Shown here in pieces: positions 63,930 through 64,000 of a stretch of 64,000 bases of DNA; positions within the stretch are counted from its first letter, which is position 1, and each line of letters starts with the position of its first letter. The stretch covers positions 1,116,001 to 1,180,000 of the forward strand of contig NZ_FNJV01000001.1 in the NCBI RefSeq assembly GCF_900103125.1. The letters are read 5' to 3'. The notes beneath the pieces were generated by a model, which worked only from the letters and a program-made list of their open reading frames with translations, had not been told where the DNA came from and made no database searches. The translations under genes were made by a program, and so were the position numbers. This stretch comes from Mucilaginibacter sp. OK268. Lineage in GTDB: Bacteria; Bacteroidota; Bacteroidia; Sphingobacteriales; Sphingobacteriaceae.

Positions 63930-64000
63930 ATGAGAAAATTTATAATCCTATTTATAGTAAGTCTTTTAATTCCTTCCGCTGCGTTAAGAGCGCAGGAAGT
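63930..64000 (+). CDS. Start of a secreted protein, cut by the right edge of the window
   Basis: ATG at 63930 opens a frame running to the window end: MRKFIILFIVSLLIPSAA then LRAQEV. This is a textbook signal peptide with a signal peptidase I site at LRA-QE. Only 23 codons are visible, so no family can be named. Its position after the GH5 genes suggests another enzyme of the same locus, such as a missing beta-glucosidase or beta-galactosidase. Confidence 0.7.
   Translation, partial: MRKFIILFIVSLLIPSAALRAQE

Overview
The window looks like a carbohydrate-foraging region from a Bacteroidota chromosome, probably the Sphingobacteriaceae (Mucilaginibacter- or Pedobacter-like). The evidence is four SusC/SusD pairs, two hybrid two-component regulators, an ECF sigma/FecR pair controlling an STN-bearing SusC, many lipoprotein glycosidases, and promoters of the TTG-(19 to 21 nt)-TAnnTTTG type. 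The genus is an inference. I saw no tRNA, rRNA, CRISPR array, phage or intact insertion sequence.

Layout. (1) 1-6.4 kb: a SusC whose 5' end lies outside the window (its STN domain is readable from base 2), a SusD and a GH5 lipoprotein with a ricin-type lectin domain. A stub of a large secreted protein follows at 6.66-6.92 kb. (2) 7.1-19.0 kb: a fructan locus. MFS sugar porter, fructokinase, SusC, SusD and GH32 are on the minus strand. A hybrid two-component regulator with a periplasmic sugar-binding sensor diverges from them. (3) 19.3-26.3 kb: ECF sigma factor, FecR-like anti-sigma, STN-SusC and SusD. Opposite them are a DUF1080 lipoprotein, a GH78 alpha-L-rhamnosidase with a discoidin-like insert, and a small CAP lipoprotein. 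(4) 31.5-32.3 kb: a free-standing receiver-AraC protein. (5) 32.4-41.0 kb: an L-fucose operon (GH29, GH97, FucP permease, aldo/keto reductase, sugar mutarotase, zinc dehydrogenase) with a divergent AraC regulator. (6) 41.1-47.3 kb: a GalM-GH51 operon divergent from a GH31 alpha-xylosidase-like gene. (7) 47.5-63.7 kb: a GH5-ricin lipoprotein, a classical 1403-residue hybrid regulator, SusC, SusD, a surface glycan-binding lipoprotein, a GH5 with a BACON domain and a third GH5. The start of another secreted protein is cut by the right edge.

How it fits together. Regions 5-7 carry most of the activities needed to take apart xyloglucan: endo-glucanases of GH5_4 type, alpha-xylosidase, arabinofuranosidase and fucosidase. 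They also hold a glycan sensor, an uptake pair, a surface binder and a fucose import and oxidation route. I read them as one extended hemicellulose (probably fucosylated or arabinosylated xyloglucan) locus, although no beta-galactosidase or beta-glucosidase is visible. The fructan locus is complete for uptake, phosphorylation and sensing, but has only one GH32 and no obvious surface endo-enzyme.

Non-coding structure worth attention: an inverted 16-bp repeat with extra half-sites between GalM and GH31, a 14-bp-stem palindrome between the fucose operon and its AraC gene, a 34-bp perfect palindrome after the first GH5, duplicated terminators after the second GH5, and hairpins after the other two GH5 genes.
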